DNA from: Liopterus haemorrhoidalis
Taxonomy: Eukaryota; Arthropoda; Insecta; Coleoptera; Dytiscidae
Assembly (NCBI GenBank): GCA_963971575.1
Contig: OZ020611.1
Coordinates: 22,613,279-22,677,278 of the forward strand
Length of the DNA: 64,000 nucleotides
Reading direction: 5' to 3'
The notes beneath the pieces were generated by a model, which saw only the letters and a program-made list of their open reading frames with translations, had not been told where the DNA came from and searched no databases. The position numbers and the translations under genes are program-made. This document shows, one piece after another, positions 21,278 to 33,143 of this stretch. The number at the start of each line of letters is the position of its first letter. The stretch's first letter is position 1.

Positions 21278-22517
21278 ATTTTAACTTGATTTATGGCGGT
21301 TTGCTAACGTAATGCATCATTTTCATGGTAGTGTCAAAGGCGCGCCAAGGGTGAGAGGCGTGGTGTTATATTTACAAGTTCGAATTTCATGGTGGGGTTG
21401 GAAGCGTTTTCGGTTTTGACAACATTTGTATCTAACCCAAATATAACCTAAAAGTTTATACAATTATTTGGAGTAAACGGTTATTCAATTTCATTAAATA
21501 TGTCATCAAATCGAAGGAGACGTCTAGCTCTTTTTTATTCATATTTAGACTTATTGCGATATGAAGAAAAGCGATGGTAGGTACGTCCCATATATGCATA
21601 GAAACAGAAGGCAACAGGGATATTATTTTACCTTGTTGCAAAAAATGAGACACAAAAAACACAGACAGTTATGGTACTTCAATTACAAGAAAACAATTTA
21701 ATATAATCTTTTTTACTTGACATCACAGTTTAGAATGAAGATTCTGTTGGCCCCTGCTTGGGGGTGTATTATTAGTATACCCACTGCATGACATATCTGC
21801 AGACCAGATATTTGAAACCGAATCCATAAAAATAAACATTATGACTGCCGACAGCATTGTAAAAGTCGCTATTTCGCTACATCAATTTGTTTTTTTAATT
21901 TTTTTTTTTAGGAAATTAATATAAATGTCTCGCTACAAATCTCACCATTCCGAAAAATATATCTGTTTCTATGGTTTCGACGGTGCGGCCAGCGCTAGAG
22001 TTGAAATTTCTGAACTTGCGACACCGCGCTTGTAACACCGCGCTACAAGCCATGGTACGGGTTTTTTCAAAATAGACCGATCCTATTGGTTGAATTTCTT
22101 GTTCCACGCTTCCAACACCAGAATGAAAATGATACATAAGAGTTTTCTCTAACTCAAGTACAACAAAACAAAAGGATGTCAAATATCCCTTGAAATTTTT
22201 TTATCAACAGAAAATGGAGAAGAGAGTATATTTTACATTTTTAAATATATATATTAAAGTAATTTTTTTTTATAAACGCTGCTGGGCCCCCAATAAATTA
22301 TGTTGCGGACTGTATGCGACCCGAAAGCTACCAGACTCTCCTTACAGATAACATCATAAGTGCCCTCCATAACCATAAATCCTATATACGCCACTGGCAA
22401 TTGATGCTGCGCAACCATTTCTTCCATGGACGCCACGCCACTGATGGCTCGCAAAAAAGAATACGGAATTAGTCCCGCGACGTAAAAAAGAAAGAATGTA
22501 ACTGAATGTGTACTACG
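21278..22517. other. No recognisable gene; possible decayed TIR element
   Basis: GGTGGGGTTGGAAGCG near 21392 and its imperfect complement near 22108 may be arms of an old element. Open frames at 21456-21662, 21916-22182 and 22254-22454 on the minus strand match no family I know. Confidence 0.3.
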
Positions 22518-23590
22518 CTAGGATGATTAAGTAAAGGATGCGCTATTCGTATACTAACAACATTGACGATTGTGTGGAAACCCCTGTTGAGAAAGAAGGC
22601 AATATATGTCTGTACTGTGCACACTGCAACTACGTAATGCGCATGTGCTACATTTGAATTTGAAACAAGCGTATTTTTAAATGAAAATAATTTAAAAAGA
22701 AATTATTCTAAAATCTCGTAATTTCACAGCAAATTTTATAACATATTTGAGAAATTTGTATAACACGGTGTTAATTTTCTGCGTATCGTGTCAAACGGAC
22801 CTGAAACTGTATAAATGTGTATTTAAAATTTATCTAATCATTTTAAAATAATATTATTTGTCATTAAAACAATATTTAATGATATTTTAAAAATTAAAGG
22901 CTGCCAATAAAGGAGGCAGTATTATGAATTTAATCAGTCAGTTAAAGGATAAAATGGTAGTTACAATAAACTAAAATAAGCTTGAAAAATATTAGTGCCA
23001 AATAATACTACCCAAACTGACTATGACTATGGCCCGATTGTAAGAATCTCTATTAAATTTAATGATTCAAAATACCAGAGGTGGCTAGCTATGGGTCCTT
23101 TTCAAATATTCTGATAAGACGTTGAAGGGCCACATCCTTTGAGTATCCCCCCACAAACCAGAAATTAATTTAATTTTTATCGTTCGATTAATGAAGGATT
23201 GAAAGACGGATGTACAAAATGAAATATATGGGGGGAGCGGGTGCAGAGGGGTTATTTTTGATATATATTTTTTTACATTACATAGAAATATTCTAATCTT
23301 TACCTATAAGGGATGGTTTGATAATTTTTATTTGGTTGTGATAATTGATTAAATGAAAGTATGGAAATAGAATATATAACACAAATACATACACATATTT
23401 TTATTGGTTTTGAAATATCACAAGTCTGTTGAACATTTTTCTTTTCGCCACCTTGTGTATATCTAACAATTTAGCACAGTAATAGCGTCTTACGTGTGTA
23501 CGCAGTACCGCGATATATATCTTTCTCACTCAGTAAGGGTTTCCACACATTTTACACACGAATAGCGCATCCTTTACTTAATCATCCTAG
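22518..23590. mobile_element. TIR element with perfect 8-bp duplication GTACTACG
   Basis: Inverted repeats of about 65 bp begin CTAGGATGATTAAGTAAAGG and include GTGTGGAAACCC. GTACTACG is exact on both sides (22510-22517, 23591-23598). An 8-bp duplication fits hAT or a P-like class. No coding sequence is recognised in the 1.07 kb. Confidence 0.75.
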
Positions 23591-23598
23591 GTACTACG

Positions 23599-24238
23599 AC
23601 GTAAAAAAGTTTGCCGACTTAAACACATAAAAAATCGCTAGCGCGGGGCCAAGTGCGGTGAACACCCTACACACACTAATAATCTGGCTCTGGTCCTGCC
23701 AATAGTAAATTTTGGCTTGTTTATTAATGCAATATTTCGTTCATTTTTCGCATTATGTTTTATATGCGTCTTAAATTTAATAATTCATAAGCATTCTATA
23801 TATAATGTGTTATATCTTGTTTTACCTTCAGTTTTTATTAGTCATTAGCTCGAGGCAGTTTAACAGATGCTCTTGTTTTTCAAATACTCATAAATTATTT
23901 TACTTCAAAATCAACAATAAACGATATTTTAGTGTTGCTGATGAATGATAGTATAGTTTAAACAATTTTAACCTTGCGCGTAAATTCTTAACTTTCTCAA
24001 CATTTTCTCCCAGTGACTAATGCGATGACTAAAATCACCTGTAATGTGTCACTACAGGTATTTTTTTATTTATTTTAGTTTTTAACATTTTTTAGTCACC
24101 GTTTAGTTTTTATCGAACGAGGAAATTTGTGAGGCATAAATTATTTAAGAAATGTTAGTCATTAAGTATCCTTTAGAAAATTATTAGATTTTACGTTGAA
24201 TTTCAGGTATGAAACTTACTTTGCGCCTCAACCCAGTG
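23599..24238. other. No recognisable gene or element
   Basis: AT-rich sequence with no coding or repeat signal that I could support. Confidence 0.35.
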
Positions 24239-24248
24239 GCGTAGGCAG

Positions 24249-24892
24249 GTAGGGGTTAGGGTTAAGAGGGTTAAAACCCCCTTATGAAGTCGGATTTTTT
24301 GTCATCGTTCTACTTTTTCTTGGTCATTACTACAATTCGTTCCATTTTTTTTTTTTTTTTTGTTATCAATTGGACTTTTTTATTTTATTTTTACATTTGT
24401 TAATTTAAACCAGTGTATCTCAACCACCGGTCCATGGACCGCTGCTGGTCCGCGGCTAAATCTATCCGGTCCACGAAAATTTTAAAAACATATGTATATA
24501 TTGTTTGTAAAATAATGTACGCCTAGTAAAACTTATAATAAAAATTTTAATTTTTATGTGTAGTAGTAACTAAAAAACATATTTTTTTAAATGTAAATTT
24601 GCAGGGTTTTACAATAAACTATTCTTGTAAAATAATATATTCACAGGTCTGCGTAAAAAAATTGAATCATATCCGGTCCGCGTAAAAAATGTCTTTGCCG
24701 GTCCTTGGTAAGATTTAGGTTGAGAAACACTGGTTTAGATGATTATACGGTCATTTTCATCTGATTGGAATTCATAGTATTTTCCTATTACTTATATTCA
24801 ACCTCAAGTGTTTTTTTTTTGTACTTCTGCTCTCTCCCATGCTCATAATTTTTTTTTTTTTTTAGTTCTGTCCCTTGGTAACGCCCCTGTAT
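24249..24892. mobile_element. Possible hAT-like element with nested hAT MITE
   Basis: CAGTGGCGTAGGCAGG at the left and GGTAACGCCCCTG at the right resemble hAT-type ends. No clear duplication is seen, so this call is weak. Confidence 0.35.
24411..24732. mobile_element. hAT MITE CAGTGTATCTCAACC
   Basis: CAGTGTATCTCAACCACCGG at the left and TTAGGTTGAGAAACACTG at the right are inverted. GGTCCGCG-type repeats lie on both arms. The flanking 8 bp match only partly. Confidence 0.6.
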
Positions 24893-24934
24893 ATTTTCTC
24901 TTTTTTAATTCACAAAATTTTTAAAATCACTAGA

Positions 24935-26290
24935 GCACGAAAGGTCGTGGTTTTAAAAATTTTTACATACCTCCCAGTTGATTTTCTGAATTTTTCCTAC
25001 CTCTTTTCCAAAAGATTTTTTAAAAATTTTGTACCCCCTAGTTGATTTTCTGAATTTTACCTACCTCGTTTCTACAAGATTTTTTAAAATTTTACTTAAC
25101 CTCCCCAGTTGATTTTCTAAATTTTACGTCCCTCGTTTCCAAGAGATTATTAAAATTTTTACATAACCCCCCCCCCGTTGATTTTCTGAATTTTTCCTCC
25201 CTCGTTTCCAAAAGATTTTGAAAAAATTGTGTACCCTCCCTAGTTGATTTTCTGAATTTTACCTACCTCGTTGCTACAAGATTTTTAAAAATTTTTATAT
25301 ACCACCCCCAGTTGATTTTCTAAATTTTTCCTCCCTCGTTTCCAAGAGATTATTAAAAATTTTACATTACCCCCCCCCGTTGATTTTCTGAAATTTTCCT
25401 CCCTCGTTTCCAAAAGATTTTGAAAAAATTGTGTACCCCCCCTAGTTGATATTCTGAATTTTACCTACCTCGTTGCTACAAGATTTTTAAAAATTTTTAC
25501 ATACCACCCCCCTGTTGATTTTCAAAATTTTACCTCCCTCGTTTCCAAGAGTTTATTAAAATTTTTACATTAACCCCCCCCCCCCCCCGACCAGTTGATT
25601 TTCTGAATTTTTCCTCCCTCGTTTCCAAAAGATTTTGAAAAAATTGTGTACCCTCCCTAGTTGATTTTCTGAATTTTACCTACCTTGTTGCTACAAGATT
25701 TTTAAAAATTTTTATATACCACCCCCCAGTTGATTTTCTAAATTTTTCCTCCCTCGTTTCCAAGAGATTATTAAAATTTTTACATTACCGAATGATTTTC
25801 CCCCCGTTGATTTTCTGAAATTTTCCTCCCTCGTTTCCAAAAGATTTTGAAAAAATTGTGTACCCCCCTAGTTGATATTCTGAATTTTACCTACCTCGTT
25901 GCTACAAGATTTTTAAAAATTTTTACATACCACCCCCCTGTTGATTTTCAAAATTTTACCTCCCTCGTTTCCAAGAGTTTATTAAAATTTTTACATTAAC
26001 CCCCCCCCCCCGACCAGTTGATTTTCTGAATGTTTCCTCCCTCGTTTCCAAAAGATTTTGAAAAAATTGTGTACCTCCCTAGTTGGTTTTCTAAATTTTA
26101 CCTACCTCGTTCCTAAGACATTTTTAAAATTTTTACTTAACCTCCCCAGTTGATTTTCAGAATTTTACCTCTCTCGTTCCTAAGAGATTTTTAAAATTTT
26201 TACTTAACCTCCCAAGTTGATTTTCTGAATATTACCTCCCTCATTCCCAAGAGATTATTAAAATTTTTATACACCCTCCCCCTAGTTTTC
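24935..26290. repeat. Satellite array with higher-order structure
   Basis: About 20 monomers of 63-72 bp each start GTTGATTTTCTGAATTTT and include CCTCGTTTCCAAAAGATT or a variant. Three monomer types alternate over about 213 bp. Rare phrases such as GACCAGTTGATT (25589 and 26012) and CTGTTGATTTTCAAAA (25512 and 25939) recur at about 425 bp. Poly(C) tracts of varying length separate monomers. Confidence 0.85.
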
Positions 26291-26692
26291 TCTCAAATTT
26301 TTTGAATTATACCTCACTTACCAAGTGATTTTTATAATTTTTACGTGATTTTATTTGTCAAGTCATTAAAATAATTTAAGATTTTTTAGTGCTTACTTCT
26401 ATTTTTTTGTAAGTATTCTGAAGTAGAATATGCCGCCAAATGTGCTAATTAATAAAGATTGATGTAATTTTAATTATATTATAACAACGAATCTAGGGTT
26501 TTAAAGGTTAGGATACGTTAACGCCAGGACAAGGTATCTGTCAACGCTGCAACTCAACTAGCGTTAAGTCTCTCCAACTTCCAGAGTTAACATAAACGTT
26601 CACTTTCGTAGAGTCGTAATTCGTCAAAAATCAGCGAGACTTAACGTTAACCCTTATCGGGATTTAACGCCATATTTCGGAATCATATAGAT

Positions 26693-26984
26693 CAGTGTTT
26701 CTCAACAGGTGGTCCGCGGAACATTGGTGGTCCTTAGCCAAATTTTACTGGTCCACGAATAGCTTATAAATTATTATTTTTGAGCTTTTTTGTTTATTTT
26801 TTATGATCTTTTGTCCATTATCTGTGATTTTTGTTCATTTTTCAGTGATTTTTTATTACTGAATTATTATATAGATGCAGAGACAATCAATAAATTTGTT
26901 TAATAGTACATTTATTTCTGTGGGCCGCGATAGAAAATAAAATATTTTACTGGTCCGTGGCACGTTGTCGGTTGAGAAACGCTA
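26693..26984. mobile_element. hAT MITE CAGTGTTTCTCAAC
   Basis: CAGTGTTTCTCAACAGGTGG at the left and CGGTTGAGAAACGCT at the right are inverted. GGTCCGCGG and GGTCCGTGG lie on the arms. The duplication is eroded. Confidence 0.6.
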
Positions 26985-27426
26985 TAGATTATGAGGATTA
27001 GCAAACGACAATTGTATTACAAATATTTTTTTATTGAAAATTATGTCACTAGTTACCTACGAAACGCTTAAGTCTGTAAGAATTTACATATAATTTTATA
27101 AAATATTTTCCTTTGAATATATATTTTTACAGAAGTAGATTTTAAAATGGCTGACAGGAAGTTAAAATTGTTGTTTTTATTCTTAATAACATTTTAATAA
27201 GTGATTTATAATAGATTCTAGAATGTAATTAAATCTAATATCCATTTTTATTTTCCTGTGCATTATTTAAATGACGATTTCCTCTTCGTTATTATGCGAT
27301 GATAATTCTTGCGAAATTTCAATGAGCAGTCAAGAAAAAAACAGTATACTTAGAAATATAATATACACACGTAATGGCTGATGACAGGTAATTATCACAG
27401 ACAAATTAATTTATTTCGAACTAATT
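26985..27426. other. No recognisable gene or element
   Basis: AT-rich sequence with no supported feature. Confidence 0.35.
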
Positions 27427-27640
27427 TGGTCCTCATCTCCCAAATCCACGTGAAGAGCAAAAAAAAAGGTCCTCACCTCCCAAATCCAAGTGAAGAGCAA
27501 AAAAAAGGTCCTCACCTCCCAAATCCAAGTGAAGAGCAAAACAAAAGGTCCTCACCTCCCAAATCCAAGTGAAGAGCAAAAAAAAGGTCCTCATCTCCCA
27601 AATCCAAGTGAAGAGCAAAAAAAAAAACAAAGGTCCTCAT
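27427..27640 (-). repeat. Minisatellite GAGGACC-T(n)-GCTC, five units
   Basis: On the minus strand the unit is GCTCTTCACTTGGATTTGGG then AGGTGAGGACC and a T run. It is the same unit as at 4770, 15017 and 36565, here in the opposite sense and more homogeneous. Confidence 0.85.
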
Positions 27641-27644
27641 TTGC

Positions 27645-27772
27645 TCAAATACAAGTTACAAAATGCGGGACAATGCGGAACAAAATGTTAAAATGCGGGA
27701 CTTTTGCGGGACAAAATGTTAGAATGCGGGACAGTCCCGCAAAAAGCGGGACGAATGGTCACCCTATTTATG
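27645..27772. mobile_element. GCGGGAC-rich MITE end
   Basis: Repeats of AATGCGGGAC run into GCGGGACGAATGGTCACCCTA, an end type common in insect MITEs. A GACCAGACGTCTCGTTTTAA stretch near 35751 looks related. Only one end is visible. Confidence 0.4.
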
Positions 27773-28077
27773 GGAGCCATTCTGTCGTTCGGATAGTCCA
27801 CCTGTCATTCCTTATCCTCGCAACATGATCAGCCCATTTCCATTTTCTGCTTCTGTACCAATCTGTGACGTCGCTGACTTTGGTTCTTCTCAGTATTTCT
27901 TTGTTGGTTATCCTATCTTTAAGACTTATATTGAACATTATCCTCTCCATCTTCCTCTGTGTCGTTTCCAACTTTCTCGCACTGCGTTTAGTAAGTAACC
28001 AGGTTTGGCATCCGTATGTCAGAGTTGGTAGTAAGCAGTAAGCACATACTGTATAATCTGGCTTTTAGTTCTAAATA
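27773..28077 (-). pseudogene. LINE reverse transcriptase C-terminal remnant (RTE/CR1-like)
   Basis: Minus-strand translation gives TYGCQTWLL, QRKMERIMFNISLKDRI, and KWKWADHVARIRNDRW, the C-terminal signature of insect non-LTR reverse transcriptases (usual form KWxWAGHxARxxDxRW). Upstream coding is cut by the TIR element at 28078; flanking TA and sequence beyond 29906 suggest the LINE was the target. There is no intact domain, so it is a dead fragment. Confidence 0.7.
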
Positions 28078-29905
28078 GTCCAGTCACCAGCGGTTAAAAA
28101 CGGTAAAACTGGGGAATTTTGAGAATCAACACCGATTTTGATGAAAATTTGGGAATAAGCTCTACTTACCCTCTTCTTCAAAATCTACCCTGCGCCGAAG
28201 TGTGCTTTTTATTTTTTAGGGGTGAAAACTACCCCTTATTGCAAAAAAATTTTAAATTATAGTTTTTAGCATGTATTTAGTTAAAATTGCGTTTAAATCG
28301 ATTATTTGCGAATCTCTTGACATTTTTGTACAGTAAATGAACTGGTCTTTTTAATTTTTAGGGGTGAAAACTACCCTTTATTGCGAATAAAAATTAAAAA
28401 TCGTAGATTTTTGCGTATATTTTGTTAAAATTCGGTTTAAATTGATTATCGGTAAATCTCTTGACTTTCTTGAACAACACGCGAATGGGGCTTCAATTTT
28501 TTAGGGGTGAAAACTACCCCTAATTGCAAAAAAATTTAAATCATAGTTTTTAGCATGTATTTAGTTAAAATTGAGTTTAAATCGATTATTTGCGAATCTC
28601 TTGACATTTTTGAACAATAAATGAACTGGTCTTTTTAATTTTTGGGGGTGAAAACTACCCTGCATTGCAAAAAAAAATTAAAAATCGTAGATTTTTGCGT
28701 ATATTTTGTTAAAATTCGGTTTAAATTAATTATCTGTAAATCTCTTGACTTGTTTTTTTGACGGTAACTCCCTCATTTTTTAAGCTATAAACTTTTTAAA
28801 AAAACCATTTTATAGGAAATACAAAGAGCTTTGACTTCAGCTTGGTTAAAAAAAATTTCAACCCTTCGGCTTGAAAGGGGGAGGGTTAAATTGGCGCAAA
28901 TAAGCTATAAATGGTACGTTACTGCAAACTTTGAGCCACCGTATCTCCTTCAATTTTTACATTAAAAAAAAAAACAAAACTTTCAGTGAAACAAATCCTA
29001 CAACTTTTGTTCGAAATATTTTTTCATATCATGAATATTTTTTTGTGTATTTAAAAAAAATGCATTTTTTTTGAAAAATTACGAAAATGCTATTTTCAAT
29101 TTAATCAATTATTTTTTCTAAAACAAGCATTCTAAACCGATCAAACCACCTGCATGATGTCAATAATACTTAAATAAAGTTAACTGCCACTGGGTTATGA
29201 TTAATTTCAATTTGGGTGGTAACGGTGGGGGTATAATCTTTGCATTAAAAAAAAAAACAAGAAGAAGTGACTTTATTTTAGTTATAAGTTAGTCAATTCT
29301 TATGCAAAATACTTTTATCAGTGCTCATTTTAAAGGTGTTTTTATGTTCTTCAAAAAAGGTCTCTTGAGTTCTTCCCGAAAATTGCAATGTTTTCAAGTT
29401 ATTTAAGGTTCAAAGTTTTGATTCTTGTGGTTCTCGAAAAATAAGCACCCTTCAACGAGCAATAACTCAGTCCATATTGGGTTTTCAGAAGTCTTTCAAA
29501 AACCAATCTCTTTGTTTTTTTATTAGCTACATTTTTGTTCCTTACAGTTTTTTCGATAAAATGAAAACTTTAATAGTTATTCGTGAAAAATGATTGAAAA
29601 ACATGCGTTTTTTTCGATGAAAAATGCATAGTTTCAAATATTAATAACTCAGTAAGTTTCAACTTTACAAAAAAACTTTATAGAACAAAAGTTGCTTAAA
29701 ATTGACCAATCTATCGACTCCTGGGATTATTTTGATTAAAAAAAATTTCACCCCCTACAAGGGGTGGCTTTCACCCCTAGAGCAAAAGCACACTTCGGCG
29801 CAGGGTAGATTTTGAAAAAAAGGGTAAGTAGAACTTATTCCCAAATTTTCATCAAAATCGGTGTTGATTCTCAAAATTCCCCGGGAAAATGGCTGGTGAC
29901 TGGAC
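28078..29905. mobile_element. Long-TIR element (about 125 bp) with internal repeats
   Basis: Both ends start GTCCAGTCACCAGC and continue with GGGGAATTTTGAGAATCAAC through GAAGTGTGCTTTT in inverted order, about 125 bp. TA flanks it (28076-28077, 29906-29907). The left half has four units of about 160 bp, each holding AGGGGTGAAAACTACCC. No transposase is seen in 1.83 kb. The TA target suggests the Tc1/mariner superfamily, but this is inference. Confidence 0.7.
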
Positions 29906-29907
29906 TA

Positions 29908-30941
29908 TAAGCAAGATTAATATTCAAATGCTAACAGCCTGATACCAGAAAATGATAAAAAGGCTTTAAGATTAAGTAAGTAAAATCAAATAAGCAAAGA
30001 AAAATGTGCTCCCAATTAAAATAAGAAAGTATGGAATTGGTTAAAGGTTAAAGTATGTTGAGGATTCGTGGTCGAAAAAAATGATTCGTTAGTTGATATT
30101 CTTTTATAAAATGGCAGTTGTTTAATATAACCAACCTCACAGTTCTTATAGTTCTCGAAATAGCAATAGTGGTCAAATTAAAATGAACACTCTGTATAGT
30201 GAAATATCAACACTTTTCTTTACTGTTTTTTTTTTTTTTTTTATTAATATTTTTTATCAGATTAGCTGTGAACAAGTGAGTGTATTTTTTTATAAAAACG
30301 GGAGGAAGTGACTGAGTATGAGAAAATACATGATTTTCTATCAATATTACAACACAGGCTTGCTTCCTGTTTATATTCCAAACCTTTTATTCTCACAAAG
30401 TGACAGTTTACTATAATGTCAATATGTCAGTAATGTGTTCACATAAAAAAATGATAATTTTTTGTTTGTAGTAGATACATTTTTGTAACGGGTGAATTTT
30501 TGGAGAAATATTATTGACTTAAAGGGCCAAACTGATAGATAAAAATTGATATACATACACATATAAAACATCAATTTTTGTTCACTAAAAAACGGAGTTT
30601 GAAAAAATTTGCTATGCAGTTGATCTTTGCCCCACAGGTACTGCAGATATGTAATTAATTTTTTTTTATGAATTGTGTGGAAAGATATTTGCGCGAAATA
30701 AAAGCTAAGGGATTATTACGCCTGCAGATTTTGAAATAAAATATGCCAGTATATGAGTTTTTAAATGACTATATTTTGATAGATATTATGTTAACTGCTC
30801 GGAGATGTATCGGTAAATGGTTAGTGTTACCAACATAGAGGGATCGTTTGTCGTAGTAACCAGATGGTTTATGACCTTTTTGTGGTAAAAATAATCTCTA
30901 AAGTGACGGAAGAATACGTGACTATTTGTAAAATATAAAAC
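29908..30941. other. No recognisable gene or element
   Basis: AT-rich sequence. The first 60 bp may continue the interrupted LINE. Nothing else is supported. Confidence 0.35.
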
Positions 30942-30983
30942 TTGTAAAATAACTAATGGTGCAATTCTGTAGCAAATCTGTAA

Positions 30984-31571
30984 TACCCTTTTCACACTAG
31001 ATCTTTAAGATCGGATGTTAAAGTGAATGTATCTTTAAACACTAATGTGAAACCGTATGGCCTCGGTTAAATAAAAGCGATGTTTAAGACAGAGATCTGC
31101 GTCTTAAACTTCGTCCGCATTGCCAACTTAATTTCTATTATAAAAAAATACTCCTTGAATTTGTGCTGTCAACATTTTATATTATCATAAACAAGAATAC
31201 TGTATTATATCGACGTTATAAGAAGTTTATACTTATTGTTATAATAAAATTATTTATTTTAATAATGTGTTTAATAAAATACAGAGCTACAATAATTGAG
31301 ATAAAATGTATCGACTTACATGTTAATACAGGTGTAATATATTCTTTATTGTAGAATGAAATGAAATATCCTTATTTGTTTATAATAATTCAAAATGTGC
31401 GTCTGCGCAGACAGTTCAAAACTGGTAATTTCATGACGGTAACTTAAGGACAAAATTACTGTAGCTGATGACAGCACCAGAGATTTAAAAATCAAGTGTG
31501 AAAGCATACCGATCTTAAACATCGGTGAACTTTAAGTTCACTCGTTTTAAAGATCTAGTGTGAAAAGGGTA
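30984..31571. mobile_element. MITE TACCCTTTTCACACTAG, TAA-flanked
   Basis: Inverted ends TACCCTTTTCACACTAGATC lie between TAA at 30981-30983 and TAA at 31572-31574, which fits PIF/Harbinger. A two-base TA reading is also possible. GAACTTTAAGTTC-type palindromes are on the arms. Confidence 0.7.
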
Positions 31572-31655
31572 TAAGCTGAGCTGACAAAACCTATAAGAAA
31601 CTGTCCTTAACAACATATAAAACAACTCCTTAGATACGATCGTGTGTAGCTTATA

Positions 31656-31988
31656 TAGTGCGTTCAAAGGTGAGTTTGCAGTACAGGGCATATGGAGTAG
31701 TTCTTTTTCATACTCTCTAATGGGTATACACAATGACGCTATCCTTTTCTTGCTTGTCGACGTTGCCAGCTCTAAAACGCGCTGATCTGTGAAGACGCAG
31801 TATTCTATAAATGGCCATTTGTTTTTGTTGAGTGTTATTTTGAGTTTTATAAGAGTTGATTTTTGTAAATCATACGAGTTTTTCATATTATTATAATTGA
31901 CACATGTGACACTTTTACAACATTTGGCAACACCGCTCCCATTTGCCATAAGAGCTATACTGCAAACTCACCTTTTAACGCACTATAT
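31656..31988. mobile_element. MITE ATAGTGCGTTCAAAGG
   Basis: ATAGTGCGTT...AAAGGTGAGTTTGCAGTA at the left is mirrored at the right. TA flanks both sides. It lies inside the outer element at 30953. Confidence 0.65.
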
Positions 31989-32517
31989 ATTTGCCACAGA
32001 ATTGCACCATTAGGTTGTAAAATAAATGGATTTGTAAAAACAATAAAGAAAATTTTTAAACCCGACGGAAATAAGTAATAATAAATTATATTAGATGAAC
32101 TAAAACTAAATGCCGCTACACTAAAATTATAATTTTTTTAAAATTTTATTGTTTGTACACGTCTTTTTTTTTCTAAAGATGTAAAAACTTAAGTTGAAGG
32201 ATTCCGGAGTAAAACGTCTTAACTAGAAATTGTATTTATTGTAATAAATTTAATTTAAAATTTCATTGATATTGATACAGTGATATATTTTGAAAATTAT
32301 TTACCGTATTTTTCGGACGGACGATAAGACGCACTCCAATTTTATGACACAATTTTTAGGATAAAAATATATATTATATAAAAATATATTCACAACTTCT
32401 TAATTTTTATTTATTACGATAACTTGTACCAGCAACATTCTGTTTATCTTAGCTCTTTATAATATCAGTCTTTAGTATATTAATGTCACTGTTCGTATTA
32501 TTTTCGTCTGAACTATT

Positions 32518-33131
32518 TTTTTTTAAATTTATTTATTTTACATCGGCCTATTTTTGCAACGAGGCTATAGTCTATCTCAGAAAGAGCGATAGTAATAAAA
32601 TTTATTATTTGTAAAAAATTATTGTTTTTTCACACAGAAGCGGCACACAAAATATGAATAGTTCGAAACGAAATATTGTTAAGAAACAACCGAGTATGCC
32701 GCACATCTTATATGGGAATACGAACTAGGGTTAAACACAATAGATCATAAAAATTTTACCCTAAAATTTTGTAGAAAAATATGGTCACAGGCATGCGTTT
32801 AATGATATGATAAATATGGTCACAGGCGTGCGTTTAATAAAATGATAAATAGTAATATAGAAATACACAAAACCAATTTAAACGTGTTTAAAATGTGCAC
32901 GCCACTTGTAACTGCCTGACAAAAGATTGATTACTATCGCTCTTTCTGAGATAGACTATAATCGCCGATGCCAGGGGGCGAGCTTTTACACCTGGATGAG
33001 GGGTGAATGATTGTGAAAATGGGAGTAACGTAAACATATTATTCTCGCCCGAATAATATCACCAACGAAGGAGGCTCGAACCACCGACCGCCCTGCCCAG
33101 ACTGTTTCCACAAGTCTAAACCACCACGGCT
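32518..33131 (-). mobile_element. tRNA-derived SINE, copy 2, with nested MITE
   Basis: The 3' poly(A) lies at the left (T run from 32518) and the tRNA-like head at the right. GTCTGAACTATT flanks it exactly (32506-32517, 33132-33143), a 12-bp duplication typical of LINE-driven insertion. It lies in the transposase reading frame of the pogo-like element. Confidence 0.85.
32568..32958. mobile_element. TA-flanked MITE TAGTCTATCTCAGAAAG
   Basis: TIRs TAGTCTATCTCAGAAAGAGC are exact. TA lies at 32566-32567 and 32959-32960. The empty site is seen in SINE copy 1 as GCGATTAGCC. A second copy is at 61287-61689. The interior holds a short duplication of ATATGGTCACAGGC. Confidence 0.85.
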
Positions 33132-33143
33132 GTCTGAACTATT

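Larger units (their letters stand above)
30953..32014. mobile_element. Outer TIR element with 11-bp duplication, hosting two MITEs
   Basis: CTAATGGTGCAATTCTGT at the left and its complement at the right are inverted repeats. TTGTAAAATAA occurs on both sides (30942-30952, 32015-32025). Duplications of 9-11 bp are typical of Mutator-like elements, so a MULE-type MITE is possible. Most of its length is two nested elements. Confidence 0.6.

Noticed and set aside
21916..22454. Two minus-strand frames of 66-88 codons as genes
   Set aside because: No domain likeness, and nearby inverted sequence suggests decayed mobile DNA.
27427..27640. CRISPR-like appearance of regularly repeated units
   Set aside because: Units are directly tandem without unique spacers, and the DNA is eukaryotic.
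27381..27828. Frames with repeated PNPSEEQKKGPHL on plus and WIWE repeats on minus
   Set aside because: They translate the 40-bp minisatellite, not a repeat protein.
31515..31949. 144-codon minus-strand open frame
   Set aside because: It crosses the boundaries of two MITEs and the unique sequence between them, so it is a chance frame with no family likeness.
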